DNA of 64,000 nucleotides from an uncultured Parabacteroides sp. (GTDB lineage: Bacteria; Bacteroidota; Bacteroidia; Bacteroidales; Tannerellaceae). The notes below the pieces were generated by a model. That model was not told the DNA's origin. It saw only the letters and a program-made list of their open reading frames with translations, and did no database searches. Shown one piece after another: positions 18,283-26,602 of the stretch (the first letter of the stretch is position 1; every line of letters begins with the position of its first letter). The DNA lies in contig NZ_CABUOD010000015.1 in the NCBI RefSeq assembly GCF_902493135.1, forward strand, positions 41,981 to 105,980. Reading direction: 5' to 3'. Position numbers and translations under genes: made by a program.

Positions 18283-18317
18283 GGTCTTGTAAATTAGATA
18301 TTAATAAGTTATTGAGC

Positions 18318-18325
18318 CAAATGTA
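18318..18325 (-). promoter_or_regulatory. -7 box for the exported oxidoreductase at 16969-18282
   Basis: The minus strand reads TACATTTG, 36 bases upstream of the start. Confidence 0.55.
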
Positions 18326-18399
18326 TGAATAAAAGGTGAGCGGTACAATAAAAACTGTGATAAAAATATAAATACGGCGGCTTTTTCCGAAAAGGAGCG

Positions 18400-18407
18400 T
18401 ATTTTTG
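18400..18407 (+). promoter_or_regulatory. -7 box for the PCMD lipoprotein operon
   Basis: TATTTTTG lies 51 bases upstream of the ATG at 18458. Confidence 0.5.
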
Positions 18408-18457
18408 TATCCGGTTTGCTTTCAAGGGAAACTTATTATAAATAAAACAAACAAAAG

Positions 18458-19570
18458 ATGAGAATAGCTTATTTGATCACATGGCTTTTGTTAAGTATCA
18501 CGCTCACGTCGTGTATACAGGATGAAGCGCCTAATGCGGAAGCGGATATATTGACTTGTATAGTTCCCGCAGATATATTGAAAAGAGATCCGGTTATAGA
18601 GAATAATAAGGTGACGTTGATGGTAAAGGCGGATATTGACCTGACGCATCAGGCTCCGGAGTTTACGTTGACTCCCGGTGCGACTATTTCCCCTGCCAGC
18701 GGTACGGAACGGGACTTCACGACTCCACAGTACTACACGGTGACTTCACAGGATGGAAACTGGAAGAAAGAATACCAGGTGGCTTATCTTATCGCCGGAA
18801 TCAGTACGGAATATCATTTTGAAGATGTGGATTCGGTAGTATCCAATATTTATACGTATGACGTGTTTTATGATGTGGCTACCAATGAACGCATCGATTG
18901 GGCGAGCGGCAACTCTGGTTTTGCTATAACAGGAGTTGGAACAAAAGATCCTGCCAGTTTTCCGACTTCTTCACTTAAAGACGGAAAGGTGGGAAAAGCT
19001 GTGAAACTTGAAACAAAATCCACGGGTGATTTTGGAGAGAAGGTGAAAATGCCCATTGCGGCAGGAAATCTGTTTATGGGGACATTTGATGTCTTGAGTG
19101 CTTTGACTAACGCGTTGAAAGCAACTCGTCTGGGAATGCCGTTCGAGCATGTTCCGACTTATATAAAAGGCTATTATAAATATAAAGCAGGAGATGTGTT
19201 TCAAGCAAATGGCAAACCGGTAGAGAACAAGAAGGATACATGGGATGTTTATGCGATCTTTTATGAAGTAACAGATAAGGTTCCTTATTTGGACGGGACT
19301 ATCGTGGAAGGTAACTATACGCATCCGAATCTCGTCTCCGTTGCTTTGCTGGATGATAAAGACAGGAAAGAAACAGACGAGTGGACCGAATTCTATATTC
19401 CCTTTGTCATGAAACCCGGTAAGGTAATCGACCGTGAGAAATTAAAATCAGGAGGTTATAATGTCTCTATCGTCTTCTCTTCCAGTAAAGAAGGTAATTA
19501 TTTCCGGGGTGCACCGGGAAGCACCTTGCTGATCGATGAGGTGGAACTGATTTATGCAGCCGACAATTAA
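18458..19570 (+). CDS. PCMD-domain lipoprotein
   Basis: A 370-residue lipoprotein with lipobox LTSC, acylated Cys at position 19. After an Ig-like N-terminal domain (about residues 30-110, with SPASGTERDFTTPQYYTVTS) comes the putative carbohydrate metabolism domain, with SFPTSSLKDGKVGKAVKLETKST and YIKGYYKYKAGD. The C-terminal segment is GAPGSTLLIDEVELIY. Such proteins sit on the cell surface in Bacteroidetes and are thought to bind or process glycans. It overlaps the next gene by a few bases up to that gene's upstream frame, so the two are surely co-transcribed. Confidence 0.85.
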   Translation: MRIAYLITWLLLSITLTSCIQDEAPNAEADILTCIVPADILKRDPVIENNKVTLMVKADIDLTHQAPEFTLTPGATISPASGTERDFTTPQYYTVTSQDGNWKKEYQVAYLIAGISTEYHFEDVDSVVSNIYTYDVFYDVATNERIDWASGNSGFAITGVGTKDPASFPTSSLKDGKVGKAVKLETKSTGDFGEKVKMPIAAGNLFMGTFDVLSALTNALKATRLGMPFEHVPTYIKGYYKYKAGDVFQANGKPVENKKDTWDVYAIFYEVTDKVPYLDGTIVEGNYTHPNLVSVALLDDKDRKETDEWTEFYIPFVMKPGKVIDREKLKSGGYNVSIVFSSSKEGNYFRGAPGSTLLIDEVELIYAADN

Positions 19571-19583
19571 AACGAAAAAAGAA

Positions 19584-20375
19584 ATGGAGAAAAAGAGTAT
19601 ATCTGCTTATATATGTATGTTGGCCCTATCTTTGATAGCGCTTCCTGCCTTCGGACAGATGGACCGGAATCAGGGGATCATCAAGTCTGCTCTGCTCGGA
19701 CTGGAGTATGAAGTGAAAGCCGGTTTTAATATCGGTGGAACGGCTCCTTTGCCTTTGCCGGTCGAAATTCGGGCAATTACCGGATATAATCCGACTTTGG
19801 CGCTGGCGATCGAAGGAAACGTGACGAAATGGTTCGATCAGGAACGCAAATGGGGAATGCGGATCGGGATCCGCCTTGATAATAAAAGTATGAAAACAGA
19901 TGCCCGTGTTAAGAACTACGGCATGGAGATTATTGGTGATGGCGGGGAGATCGTAAAGGGAAACTGGACCGGATATGTAAAGACCGATGTCAATAATACA
20001 TACCTGTCTTTTCCAGTTCTGGCCACTCATCAGTTTAATCGCCGTTTCAGTATGAACCTCGGTCCGTATTTTGCTTATATGTTGGAAGGTGATTTCTCAG
20101 GAAATGTCTATGACGGCTATTTACGTGAAGGAGATCCGACAGGAAGCAAAGTCATTTTTGAAGACGGGAAGAGTGCTTCGTATGATTTTTCTAAGAACCT
20201 TCGCCGTTTCCAATGGGGAGCGCAGTTAGGTGCCGAATGGCGTGCCTTTAAGCACTTGAATGTCTATGCAGACCTGACTTGGGGATTGAATGATATCTTC
20301 CGGAAAGATTTCAAAACGATTACTTTCGCCATGTATCCGATCTACCTGAACGTAGGTTTCGGTTACGTTTTCTAA
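19584..20375 (+). CDS. Outer-membrane beta-barrel protein (porin family / PorT-like)
   Basis: A 263-residue protein with signal peptide (MEKKSISAYICMLALSLIALPAFG). I chose the ATG at 19584 because the frame's earlier ATG at 19554 overlaps the upstream gene and gives a charged leader that does not fit export. The mature part is a series of amphipathic beta strands ending in YLNVGFGYVF, an aromatic C-terminus typical of outer-membrane barrels. It is co-transcribed with the PCMD lipoprotein and may be its membrane partner. Confidence 0.8.
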   Translation: MEKKSISAYICMLALSLIALPAFGQMDRNQGIIKSALLGLEYEVKAGFNIGGTAPLPLPVEIRAITGYNPTLALAIEGNVTKWFDQERKWGMRIGIRLDNKSMKTDARVKNYGMEIIGDGGEIVKGNWTGYVKTDVNNTYLSFPVLATHQFNRRFSMNLGPYFAYMLEGDFSGNVYDGYLREGDPTGSKVIFEDGKSASYDFSKNLRRFQWGAQLGAEWRAFKHLNVYADLTWGLNDIFRKDFKTITFAMYPIYLNVGFGYVF

Positions 20376-20400
20376 GACAAACGTATTCTGATATATCGTT

Positions 20401-20448
20401 ATGGCTTTCCTGATTCATAATTATGAAACGGGAAAGCCATAATTTTGT
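20401..20448 (+). terminator. Terminator of the PCMD-barrel operon
   Basis: Arms 20401-20410 and 20431-20440 pair perfectly around an inner palindrome (TTCATAATTATGAA). The sequence then reads AATTTTGTT. Confidence 0.7.
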
Positions 20449-20498
20449 TATTAAACGACAACTTTTCCACAACAATTCGTTATTTCGATATTTATTAA

Positions 20499-20506
20499 TA
20501 TATTTG
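20499..20506 (+). promoter_or_regulatory. -7 box for the oxidoreductase at 20546
   Basis: TATATTTG lies 40 bases upstream of the ATG at 20546. Confidence 0.5.
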
Positions 20507-20545
20507 TCCGAATAATTTTTTAGTCCAATATATTTTTGAATTACC

Positions 20546-21898
20546 ATGAAAGAAAACACTAAGAAGGGTGTAACCCGTCGAGAGTTTCTTGGCCTTTCCG
20601 CTCTTGGATTGGCAAGTTTGACTATCTTGCCCAGTTGGGCTGTAAATGGTGTGCGTATCGCACCGAGTGATCGTGTCGTTTTAGGCTTTGTCGGATTAGG
20701 ACAGCAAGGCTTGTCCGACTTCAAGAGTTTCTCTACATGTCCCGGTGTGCAGGTTGCTGCCTGTTGTGACGTGGATTCCTTGAAACGGGAACGTTTCAAA
20801 CGTCGCGCCGAAGCCTGGCAGAAGTCTCTGAATGTGGCTCCCCGCTGCGATATGTATGAATTCTATGAAGATTTGCTGGACCGTAAGGATATCGACGTGA
20901 TTGAAGTGGCAACACCTGACCACTGGCACGCTTTGGTTGCTATCCATGCTTGCCAGAGTGGTAAGGATGTGTACTGCCAGAAGCCGTTGGCTTATACGAT
21001 TACCGAAGGTTTGGCTGTCGCTCGTGCCGTACGCGATAATAATCGTGTTTTCCAGATCGGTAGCCAGCAGCGTTCGAGCAAGGAGTTCCAGGATGCAATC
21101 GCATTGGTCCGTGCCGGTAAGATCGGCCATATCGAAAAGATATATGCCCGTGTCGGCGAACCGCCCAAACCATTGGACTTGCCGGAAATGGATGTCCCCG
21201 GTAACCTGAATTTCAATCAGTGGATGGGACCGTTGAACGATCCGAAGATTCATTATCATCCCGATCTTTGTCCTCCTATCTCTCTTGAACCCGAACAGAA
21301 CGAGAAGTTGTGGGGAGCATGGCGTTGGTACCAGGAAACCGGCAACGGATATACGGCCGATTGGGGGGCTCATATGTTTGATATTGCACAGGCTGCTATC
21401 GGTATGGATGGCTCCGGACCGGTAGAGTTTATCCCGAAAGGATATGAAGGCACAGAGTATGCGACGATGAAATATGCCAATGGCATCGTGATGACCGAAC
21501 AACCTTACCGTGAGGACAATGCCAATGCGCAAGGCATCAAGTTTATCGGTGATAAGGGCTGGTTGAAAGTGGCTCGCGGCTATATCGAATGCTCCGATCC
21601 TTCCTTGTTGCCGAAAGAGGAAAAGAAGGTCGGGAAGGGAGAATATGAAGTAAGTTCTCCGCATATGCAGAACTTTATCGACTGTGTCCGTTCGCGTAAA
21701 AATCCGATTGCTCCGGTTGAAGTGGGTTGCAGTACGAATACGCTTTGCTGCTTGCAGAACATTGCCCGCGAACTGGGACGCCCTGTTCATTGGGACCCGG
21801 CCACCTTGAGTTTCAATGGTGATAAAGAAGCCGAATCGCATCGTTTGTATTGGTACGAATACAGGAACCCATACAAGCTGCCGTATTGTAACAAATAA
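20546..21898 (+). CDS. Exported Gfo/Idh/MocA-family oxidoreductase
   Basis: A 450-residue oxidoreductase with a Tat-like leader (KGVTRREFLGLSALGLASL). The Rossmann motif is VVLGFVGLGQQGLSDFKSF, and the CQKPLAYT segment takes the place of the usual EKP motif. GNGYTADWGAHMFDIAQAA is the C-terminal signature. It differs clearly from the copy at 16969-18282, so it is not a recent duplicate. It lies upstream of a sulfatase but is separated from it by palindromic repeat C and that gene's own promoter. Confidence 0.87.
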   Translation: MKENTKKGVTRREFLGLSALGLASLTILPSWAVNGVRIAPSDRVVLGFVGLGQQGLSDFKSFSTCPGVQVAACCDVDSLKRERFKRRAEAWQKSLNVAPRCDMYEFYEDLLDRKDIDVIEVATPDHWHALVAIHACQSGKDVYCQKPLAYTITEGLAVARAVRDNNRVFQIGSQQRSSKEFQDAIALVRAGKIGHIEKIYARVGEPPKPLDLPEMDVPGNLNFNQWMGPLNDPKIHYHPDLCPPISLEPEQNEKLWGAWRWYQETGNGYTADWGAHMFDIAQAAIGMDGSGPVEFIPKGYEGTEYATMKYANGIVMTEQPYREDNANAQGIKFIGDKGWLKVARGYIECSDPSLLPKEEKKVGKGEYEVSSPHMQNFIDCVRSRKNPIAPVEVGCSTNTLCCLQNIARELGRPVHWDPATLSFNGDKEAESHRLYWYEYRNPYKLPYCNK

Positions 21899-21916
21899 GA
21901 AATATAAGAGGTAAAG

Positions 21917-22063
21917 GAAGGAGGTGTGTCAAAACTCCTTTATCACGATCTTTAAGGCACGGATTACACGGAAAGATAATAAATTTATCCGTGTAAATCC
22001 GTGAAATCCGTGCCTAAATTATGTCTATTGTAAGCAGGATTTTCTTTTGACACACCTTCTTTT
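21917..22063. repeat. Intergenic palindromic repeat, copy C
   Basis: The outer arms GGTGTGTCAAAA (21923-21934) and its reverse complement (22045-22056) are perfect, followed by a T-run. Inside is a large imperfect inverted repeat built on GGCACGGATTACACGGA (from about 21955) and its complement (ending about 22015). The right half is related to the left half of copy B. It may also end the upstream transcript. Confidence 0.85.
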
Positions 22064-22109
22064 TTGTATATTTTTTAGTTCGGATAGTGATTATTCCGTT
22101 CGCTCTGTT

Positions 22110-22117
22110 TAATTTTG
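22110..22117 (+). promoter_or_regulatory. -7 box for the sulfatase gene
   Basis: TAATTTTG lies 29 bases upstream of the ATG at 22147. Confidence 0.5.
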
Positions 22118-22146
22118 CCTGATCCAGACAAAAAACATAATGTATC

Positions 22147-23721
22147 ATGAAAACTAATCAACTATTTCTTCTGACGGGATTGGCTGCCGTAGCTCTTCCT
22201 GCCTGTGTTCGGAAAGACAAAAAAGAGGTGCCGGAGAAACCTATGAATATTCTCTACATCATGTGTGACGATCATTCTTACCAGACAATCAGTGCTTATG
22301 ATCATCGTTTTATCGAAACCCCGAATATCGACCGGATTGCCAATGAAGGCCTACGGTTTACGAACAGTTTCGTCGCCAACTCCCTGAGCGGTCCCAGCCG
22401 TGCTTGTTTGCTGACGGGCAAGCATAGCCACAAGAATGGCTTTACCGACAATACGAAACGTTTTGACGGCAGCCAGCAGACATTCCCGAAGTTGTTGCAG
22501 CAAGCCGGCTATCAGACCGCCGTTGTCGGGAAGTGGCATCTGACTTCCGATCCTACCGGTTTCGATTATTGGAATATCCTGACCGGACAAGGAGATTATT
22601 ATAATCCGTATTTTATCGATAACGGAGAAAAGAAGCAGATCGAAGGATATGCCACGAACATTACGACTGACTTGGCGCTGGATTGGTTGGACAACAAGCG
22701 TGATAAGAACAAACCTTTCTGCCTCTTGCTCCACCATAAAGCTCCTCATCGTACCTGGATGCCGGATACCTGCGATTTGGATTTGTATGAAGATATCGTT
22801 TACCCGGTTCCCGAAACGTTCTATGACAAATACGAAGGACGCATTGCCGCATCCGAACAGGAGATGAGTATCATCAAGGATATGGACCTTGTCTATGACT
22901 TGAAGATGGCGGATAAGGAAAATGAAATCCATACGGCGACCGGTCTTGAAGAAAACGGCCGTAGCTTGTATAACCGGATGACTCCGGCTCAGAAAGCAGC
23001 CTGGGACAGGCATTATGACCCGATCATCAAGAAGTTCAAGGAGCAGAAGTTGACGGGCAAGGCTTTGGCCGAATGGAAATACCAGCAGTACATGCACGAT
23101 TATCTGCGTGTGATCCATTCCGTAGACCGTAATGTGGGGCGTGTATTGGATTATATGAAGAAGAGCGGTTTATTGGAGAACACTCTGATCGTCTATACTT
23201 CCGACCAGGGTTTCTATATGGGTGAACATGGCTGGTTCGATAAACGTTTCATGTATGAAGAATCTTTCCGTACGCCGATGCTGGTCCGTTTTCCTGGCGG
23301 TGTTAAAGGCGACATCCCCGAAATGGTCCAGAATATCGACCATGCGGCAACTTTCCTGCAATTGGCAGGCGTTCCTGTTCCCGAAGATATCCAGGGAGAT
23401 TCTTATTTGCCTTTGTTGAAAGGTGAAAAGCCGGAAGACTGGCGGACTTCCTTGTATTACCATTATTATGAATACCCGGCGGAACACGCTGTGAAACGCC
23501 ATTATGGTGTCCGTACCGACCGCTATAAATTAATCCATTTCTATAATGATATCGATGTGTGGGAACTTTATGATCTGCAAAACGATCCGATGGAAATGCA
23601 TGACATCTATAACGAACCGGGCAATGAAGCCTTGATCGACAGTCTGAAAACGGAACTGCATAGATTGCAGAAACAGTACGACGATCCGATCGAGACGGAA
23701 TTGGCAACGGCGAAGAAATAA
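22147..23721 (+). CDS. Ser-type sulfatase, lipoprotein (S1 family)
   Basis: A 524-residue sulfatase that removes sulfate esters from host or dietary glycans in the periplasm or at the surface. It has a lipoprotein leader with Cys20 (VALPAC). The sulfatase signature is SGPSRACLLTG with Ser81 as the residue to be turned into formylglycine by an anaerobic maturase; no maturase gene is in the window. Metal ligands are visible in CDDHSYQT near residue 41 and TSDQGFYMGEHGWFDKRFMYEESFRTPM near 350. It resembles N-acetylglucosamine-6-sulfatases of Bacteroides, but the substrate is inferred only. Confidence 0.92.
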   Translation: MKTNQLFLLTGLAAVALPACVRKDKKEVPEKPMNILYIMCDDHSYQTISAYDHRFIETPNIDRIANEGLRFTNSFVANSLSGPSRACLLTGKHSHKNGFTDNTKRFDGSQQTFPKLLQQAGYQTAVVGKWHLTSDPTGFDYWNILTGQGDYYNPYFIDNGEKKQIEGYATNITTDLALDWLDNKRDKNKPFCLLLHHKAPHRTWMPDTCDLDLYEDIVYPVPETFYDKYEGRIAASEQEMSIIKDMDLVYDLKMADKENEIHTATGLEENGRSLYNRMTPAQKAAWDRHYDPIIKKFKEQKLTGKALAEWKYQQYMHDYLRVIHSVDRNVGRVLDYMKKSGLLENTLIVYTSDQGFYMGEHGWFDKRFMYEESFRTPMLVRFPGGVKGDIPEMVQNIDHAATFLQLAGVPVPEDIQGDSYLPLLKGEKPEDWRTSLYYHYYEYPAEHAVKRHYGVRTDRYKLIHFYNDIDVWELYDLQNDPMEMHDIYNEPGNEALIDSLKTELHRLQKQYDDPIETELATAKK

Positions 23722-23734
23722 GATAGATGGTAAT

Positions 23735-23768
23735 AAAAAAAGGCATTCAGAAATGAATGCCTTTTTTT
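23735..23768 (+). terminator. Terminator of the sulfatase gene (bidirectional form)
   Basis: An A-run, the arm GGCATTCA, the loop GAAA, the arm TGAATGCC and a T-run make a textbook hairpin. On the minus strand it also closes the tRNA transcript. Confidence 0.92.
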
Positions 23769-23787
23769 ATTACTTGCCGTAAGATAG

Positions 23788-23861
23788 TGGAGCATATCGG
23801 ACTCGAACCGATCACCTTCAGACTGCCAGTCTGACGCTCTAGCCAGATGAGCTAATGCCCC
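23788..23861 (-). tRNA. tRNA-Ala(GGC)
   Basis: A 74-base cloverleaf on the minus strand. The acceptor GGGGCAT pairs with ATGCTCC and contains the G3-U70 wobble pair that marks alanine tRNAs. The anticodon loop is CTGGCAG with anticodon GGC, and the T-loop is TTCGAGT. The 3' CCA is not encoded. Confidence 0.95.
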
Positions 23862-23912
23862 GCGTGACTTATTTTTCAGGTGCAAATATAGGGCTTTTCT
23901 TGATATAACCAC

Positions 23913-23920
23913 TATCTTTG
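23913..23920 (+). promoter_or_regulatory. -7 box for the DUF4286-ruvC operon
   Basis: TATCTTTG lies 26 bases upstream of the ATG at 23946. Confidence 0.55.
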
Positions 23921-23945
23921 CCATAGAATTTTTATAAAAAATAAG

Positions 23946-24260
23946 ATGATTGTTTATAATACGACGTTCCATATAGAAAAAGATATTCTGGATGAAAGCT
24001 TGGATTATCTAAAGAAACAGTATATCCCGAAAGCCGTGGACAGCGGGTTTCTGCAGCGGCCATGCCTGCGACGCGTGATGCAGGCAGAGGAGGGAGAAGG
24101 CGGCAGTTTCTCCGTCCAGTTTCATGTTAAGAATGTCGATACGTTGAATTTCTGGTTGCAGAACGAAGGAAACAGCCTTCACCGGGCACTGGTGGCCCGT
24201 TTCGGTCACAAGATTACCGGCTTTAGCACTTTACTGGAAGAGATAGACTGGGAGAAATGA
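23946..24260 (+). CDS. DUF4286 family protein
   Basis: A 104-residue cytoplasmic protein of the DUF4286 family, a ferredoxin-like small fold with no known activity. The opening [23 protein letters not shown] and the closing [17 protein letters not shown] are typical. It overlaps ruvC by four bases (ATGA), so the two are translationally coupled, an arrangement I recall as common in this order. Confidence 0.88.
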   Translation: MIVYNTTFHIEKDILDESLDYLKKQYIPKAVDSGFLQRPCLRRVMQAEEGEGGSFSVQFHVKNVDTLNFWLQNEGNSLHRALVARFGHKITGFSTLLEEIDWEK

Positions 24261-24814
24261 CGAAAGACCGTGTCATATTGGGCATTGACCCCGGAACGAT
24301 CGTGATGGGTTACGGAGTGCTGAAGATTGAAGGTAATAAACCTAAACTGGAAGCTATGGGCATACTCCAATTGAATAAATACGAGGATCATTATTTGCGG
24401 CTCCGCAAGATTTTTGAGCGGGTTTTGGGACTCATCGACCAGTATCATCCGGACGAACTGGCCATCGAAGCTCCGTTTTTCGGGAAGAACGTACAGAGTA
24501 TGTTGAAACTGGGCCGTGCACAGGGAGTCGCTATGGCTGCCGCGCTCGAACGGGATATCCCGATATTTGAATATGCCCCGCTAAAGATCAAGATGTCCAT
24601 TACCGGAAACGGGAATGCGGCAAAAGAACAAGTGGCCGGGATGCTACAGCGCTACCTGCATATTCCGGATGCATCCATGTTACCGCAATTGGATGCGACA
24701 GACGGATTGGCGGCTGCCGTCTGTCATTATTTCCAGACGAATAATCCGATACAGGAAAAGAAATATACCGGATGGAAGGACTTTATCGCGAAGAACCCGG
24801 GCAAAGTCCGTTGA
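24257..24814 (+). CDS. ruvC: Holliday junction resolvase RuvC
   Basis: Cuts Holliday junctions symmetrically with RuvAB during recombination and repair. The 185-residue length is normal. The acidic catalytic residues are visible in ILGIDPGT (Asp near residue 11), [11 protein letters not shown] (Glu near 74) and [12 protein letters not shown] near the C-terminus. It follows DUF4286 with a four-base overlap. ruvA and ruvB are not nearby. Confidence 0.95.
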   Translation: MTKDRVILGIDPGTIVMGYGVLKIEGNKPKLEAMGILQLNKYEDHYLRLRKIFERVLGLIDQYHPDELAIEAPFFGKNVQSMLKLGRAQGVAMAAALERDIPIFEYAPLKIKMSITGNGNAAKEQVAGMLQRYLHIPDASMLPQLDATDGLAAAVCHYFQTNNPIQEKKYTGWKDFIAKNPGKVR

Positions 24815-24819
24815 AATAA

Positions 24820-24848
24820 AAAAAGGATGCCTGTAATTACAGACATCC
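24820..24848 (-). terminator. Terminator of the first glutamate dehydrogenase gene
   Basis: On the minus strand a GGATGT/GCATCC stem around the palindrome CTGTAATTACAG is followed by a T-run. A second hairpin (arms 24866-24875 and 24882-24891 approximately) lies just after the gdhA stop. Confidence 0.8.
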
Positions 24849-24895
24849 CCCTTCTCATAGACACACTTCTCTGTGTATTTGACATACACGGAGAT

Positions 24896-26230
24896 CTATA
24901 CGATACCCTGTGCCATCATCGCTTTGGCAACTTTCATGAAGCCCGCAATGTTTGCGCCTTTCACATAGTTGATATATTGATCTTCTTTTCCGTGTTCGAC
25001 GCATTGCTGGTGGATGGCGCTCATGATCTGATGCAGTTTGGCATCGACTTCGGCAGCCGTCCAGGAAATATGCATGGCGTTCTGAGTCATTTCCAGGCCG
25101 GAAGTGGCGACACCGCCGGCATTGACAGCCTTGCCCGGAGCAAAGAGTTGTTTGTGTTCGATGAACAGGTCGACAGCTTCGGCCGTACATCCCATGTTGG
25201 ACACTTCGGCTACGCATAATGTCTTGTTCTCGATCAGCTTGCGTGCATCGTCTGCGTCCAGTTCGTTCTGGGTGGCACAAGGCAGTGCGATGTCCACTTT
25301 CTGTTCCCAAGGTTTCTTACCGGGATAGAAGGTCGCGCCGGGGAATTCTTCGGCGTAAGGAGCTACGATGTCATTACCGGAGTTACGCAGTTCCAGCATA
25401 TAATCGATCTTTTTGCCGGAAATGCCGTCCGGATCATAGATATAGCCGTCCGGGCCGGAGATCGTGACGACCTTTGCCCCCAGTTCGGTCGCTTTTGTGG
25501 CAGCTCCCCAGGCGACGTTTCCGAAACCGGAGATAGCGACCGTCTTGCCTTTGATATCTATACCGTGAGTTTCCAACATCTGGTGGACGAAGTAAAGGGC
25601 ACCGAAACCGGTTGCTTCGGGACGGAGGATAGAACCGCCGAATTCCATACCTTTACCTGTGAACGTGCCGGTGTTTTCGCGGGCCAGTTTCTTATACATA
25701 CCGTACATGTAACCGACTTCACGTCCGCCTACTCCGATATCGCCTGCCGGAACATCGCGGTCCGGGCCGAGGTTACGCCATAATTCGAGGATGAACGCCT
25801 GGCAGAAACGCATGATCTCTGCATCGCTTTTTCCGCGAGGAGCAAAGTCGGAACCCCCTTTGCCACCGCCCATCGGCAACGTCGTCAAAGCGTTTTTGAA
25901 AGTCTGTTCGAATCCCAGGAACTTCAGGATGGACAGGTTGACAGAAGGATGGAAGCGGATGCCGCCCTTGTACGGGCCGATCGCGTTGTTGAATTGTACA
26001 CGATATCCCAAGTTGACTTGTATTTCCCCTTTGTCGTCTACCCAAGGCACACGGAAGGTGAAAATACGTTCCGGTTCAACCAATCGTTCGATGATTTTAG
26101 CTTTCTCGAATTCGGGATGCTGGTTGTACACTTCTTCAATTGAAAGAAGAACTTCTTTTACTGCTTGCAAATACTCCTTTTCGCCCGGATGCTTTGCTTC
26201 CAGTGCTGATAAGATTGCTTCTGTCTTCAT
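24896..26230 (-). CDS. gdhA: Glutamate dehydrogenase (paralog 1)
   Basis: Interconverts glutamate with 2-oxoglutarate and ammonia; a 444-residue hexameric small-type enzyme in the cytoplasm. The substrate segment GPYKGGIRFHPSVN, the catalytic Lys region LPMGGGKGGSDFAPRGKS and GDIGVGGREVGYMYGMYKKL are all present. The Rossmann motif is VAISGFGNVAWGAA near residue 240. A second 444-residue paralog lies at 33773-35107. In Bacteroides one of two such enzymes is NAD-specific and the other uses NADP or both; I cannot assign which is which from motifs alone. A -7 box is at 26267-26274. Confidence 0.93.
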   Translation of the reverse strand: MKTEAILSALEAKHPGEKEYLQAVKEVLLSIEEVYNQHPEFEKAKIIERLVEPERIFTFRVPWVDDKGEIQVNLGYRVQFNNAIGPYKGGIRFHPSVNLSILKFLGFEQTFKNALTTLPMGGGKGGSDFAPRGKSDAEIMRFCQAFILELWRNLGPDRDVPAGDIGVGGREVGYMYGMYKKLARENTGTFTGKGMEFGGSILRPEATGFGALYFVHQMLETHGIDIKGKTVAISGFGNVAWGAATKATELGAKVVTISGPDGYIYDPDGISGKKIDYMLELRNSGNDIVAPYAEEFPGATFYPGKKPWEQKVDIALPCATQNELDADDARKLIENKTLCVAEVSNMGCTAEAVDLFIEHKQLFAPGKAVNAGGVATSGLEMTQNAMHISWTAAEVDAKLHQIMSAIHQQCVEHGKEDQYINYVKGANIAGFMKVAKAMMAQGIV

Positions 26231-26266
26231 AGTATATAATTTCTTTTTAAGATAACATTATGTTTG

Positions 26267-26274
26267 CAAATGTA
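26267..26274 (-). promoter_or_regulatory. -7 box for gdhA paralog 1
   Basis: The minus strand reads TACATTTG, 37 bases upstream of the start at 26230. Confidence 0.6.
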
Positions 26275-26353
26275 GGGAATAACCTGGGTTGACCAAATGT
26301 TTTGCTTACTTTTTGATAATCGTTCCTTATGTTATTGAACAATGTTCTTTAAG

Positions 26354-26529
26354 TGAAATTCCGGCTTTCCCTCGATGGGATCCCGGCTTCCCTTTGTGCC
26401 GGGGAATGTGCGATACCGTTGGCAGAGCCGTTTCCCTGCCATGAAACATTAGTTCCCTGCCTGTGAAACATTAGTTTCATGCCTATGGAACTTTTGTTTC
26501 ATGCTTGTGGAACTGATTCGGCACTTGCT
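26354..26529. repeat. Array 2: eight 22-bp dyad units between divergent promoters
   Basis: Units fall at 26354, 26376, 26398 (degenerate), 26420, 26442, 26464, 26486 and 26508, an exact 22-base period. The best units read TGAAAC or TGGAAC, four bases, GTTTCA, then a 6-base linker such as TGCCTA. The plan (6-4-6-6) is the same as array 1 although the arm sequence differs. It lies exactly between the -7 boxes of gdhA (26267) and the PPDK-like gene (26570). The remainder of the 26231-26602 gap holds only those boxes. Confidence 0.9.
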
Positions 26530-26569
26530 CAAATCTTGTCACAGGCTTTCGGTTGATTGTTTTTTTCCT

Positions 26570-26577
26570 TACATTTG
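26570..26577 (+). promoter_or_regulatory. -7 box for the receiver/PPDK-like gene
   Basis: TACATTTG lies 25 bases upstream of the ATG at 26603. Confidence 0.6.
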
Positions 26578-26602
26578 GGGCTGTTAATTCTATCAAATCA
26601 TT

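Noticed and set aside
23788..23861. tRNA-associated integration site
   Set aside because: No repeat of the tRNA 3' end, integrase gene or composition change was found on either side.
26354..26529. CRISPR array
   Set aside because: Units are 22 bases with no unique spacers between identical repeats, and no cas genes are nearby. The same holds for the arrays at 10.9 and 31.2 kb.
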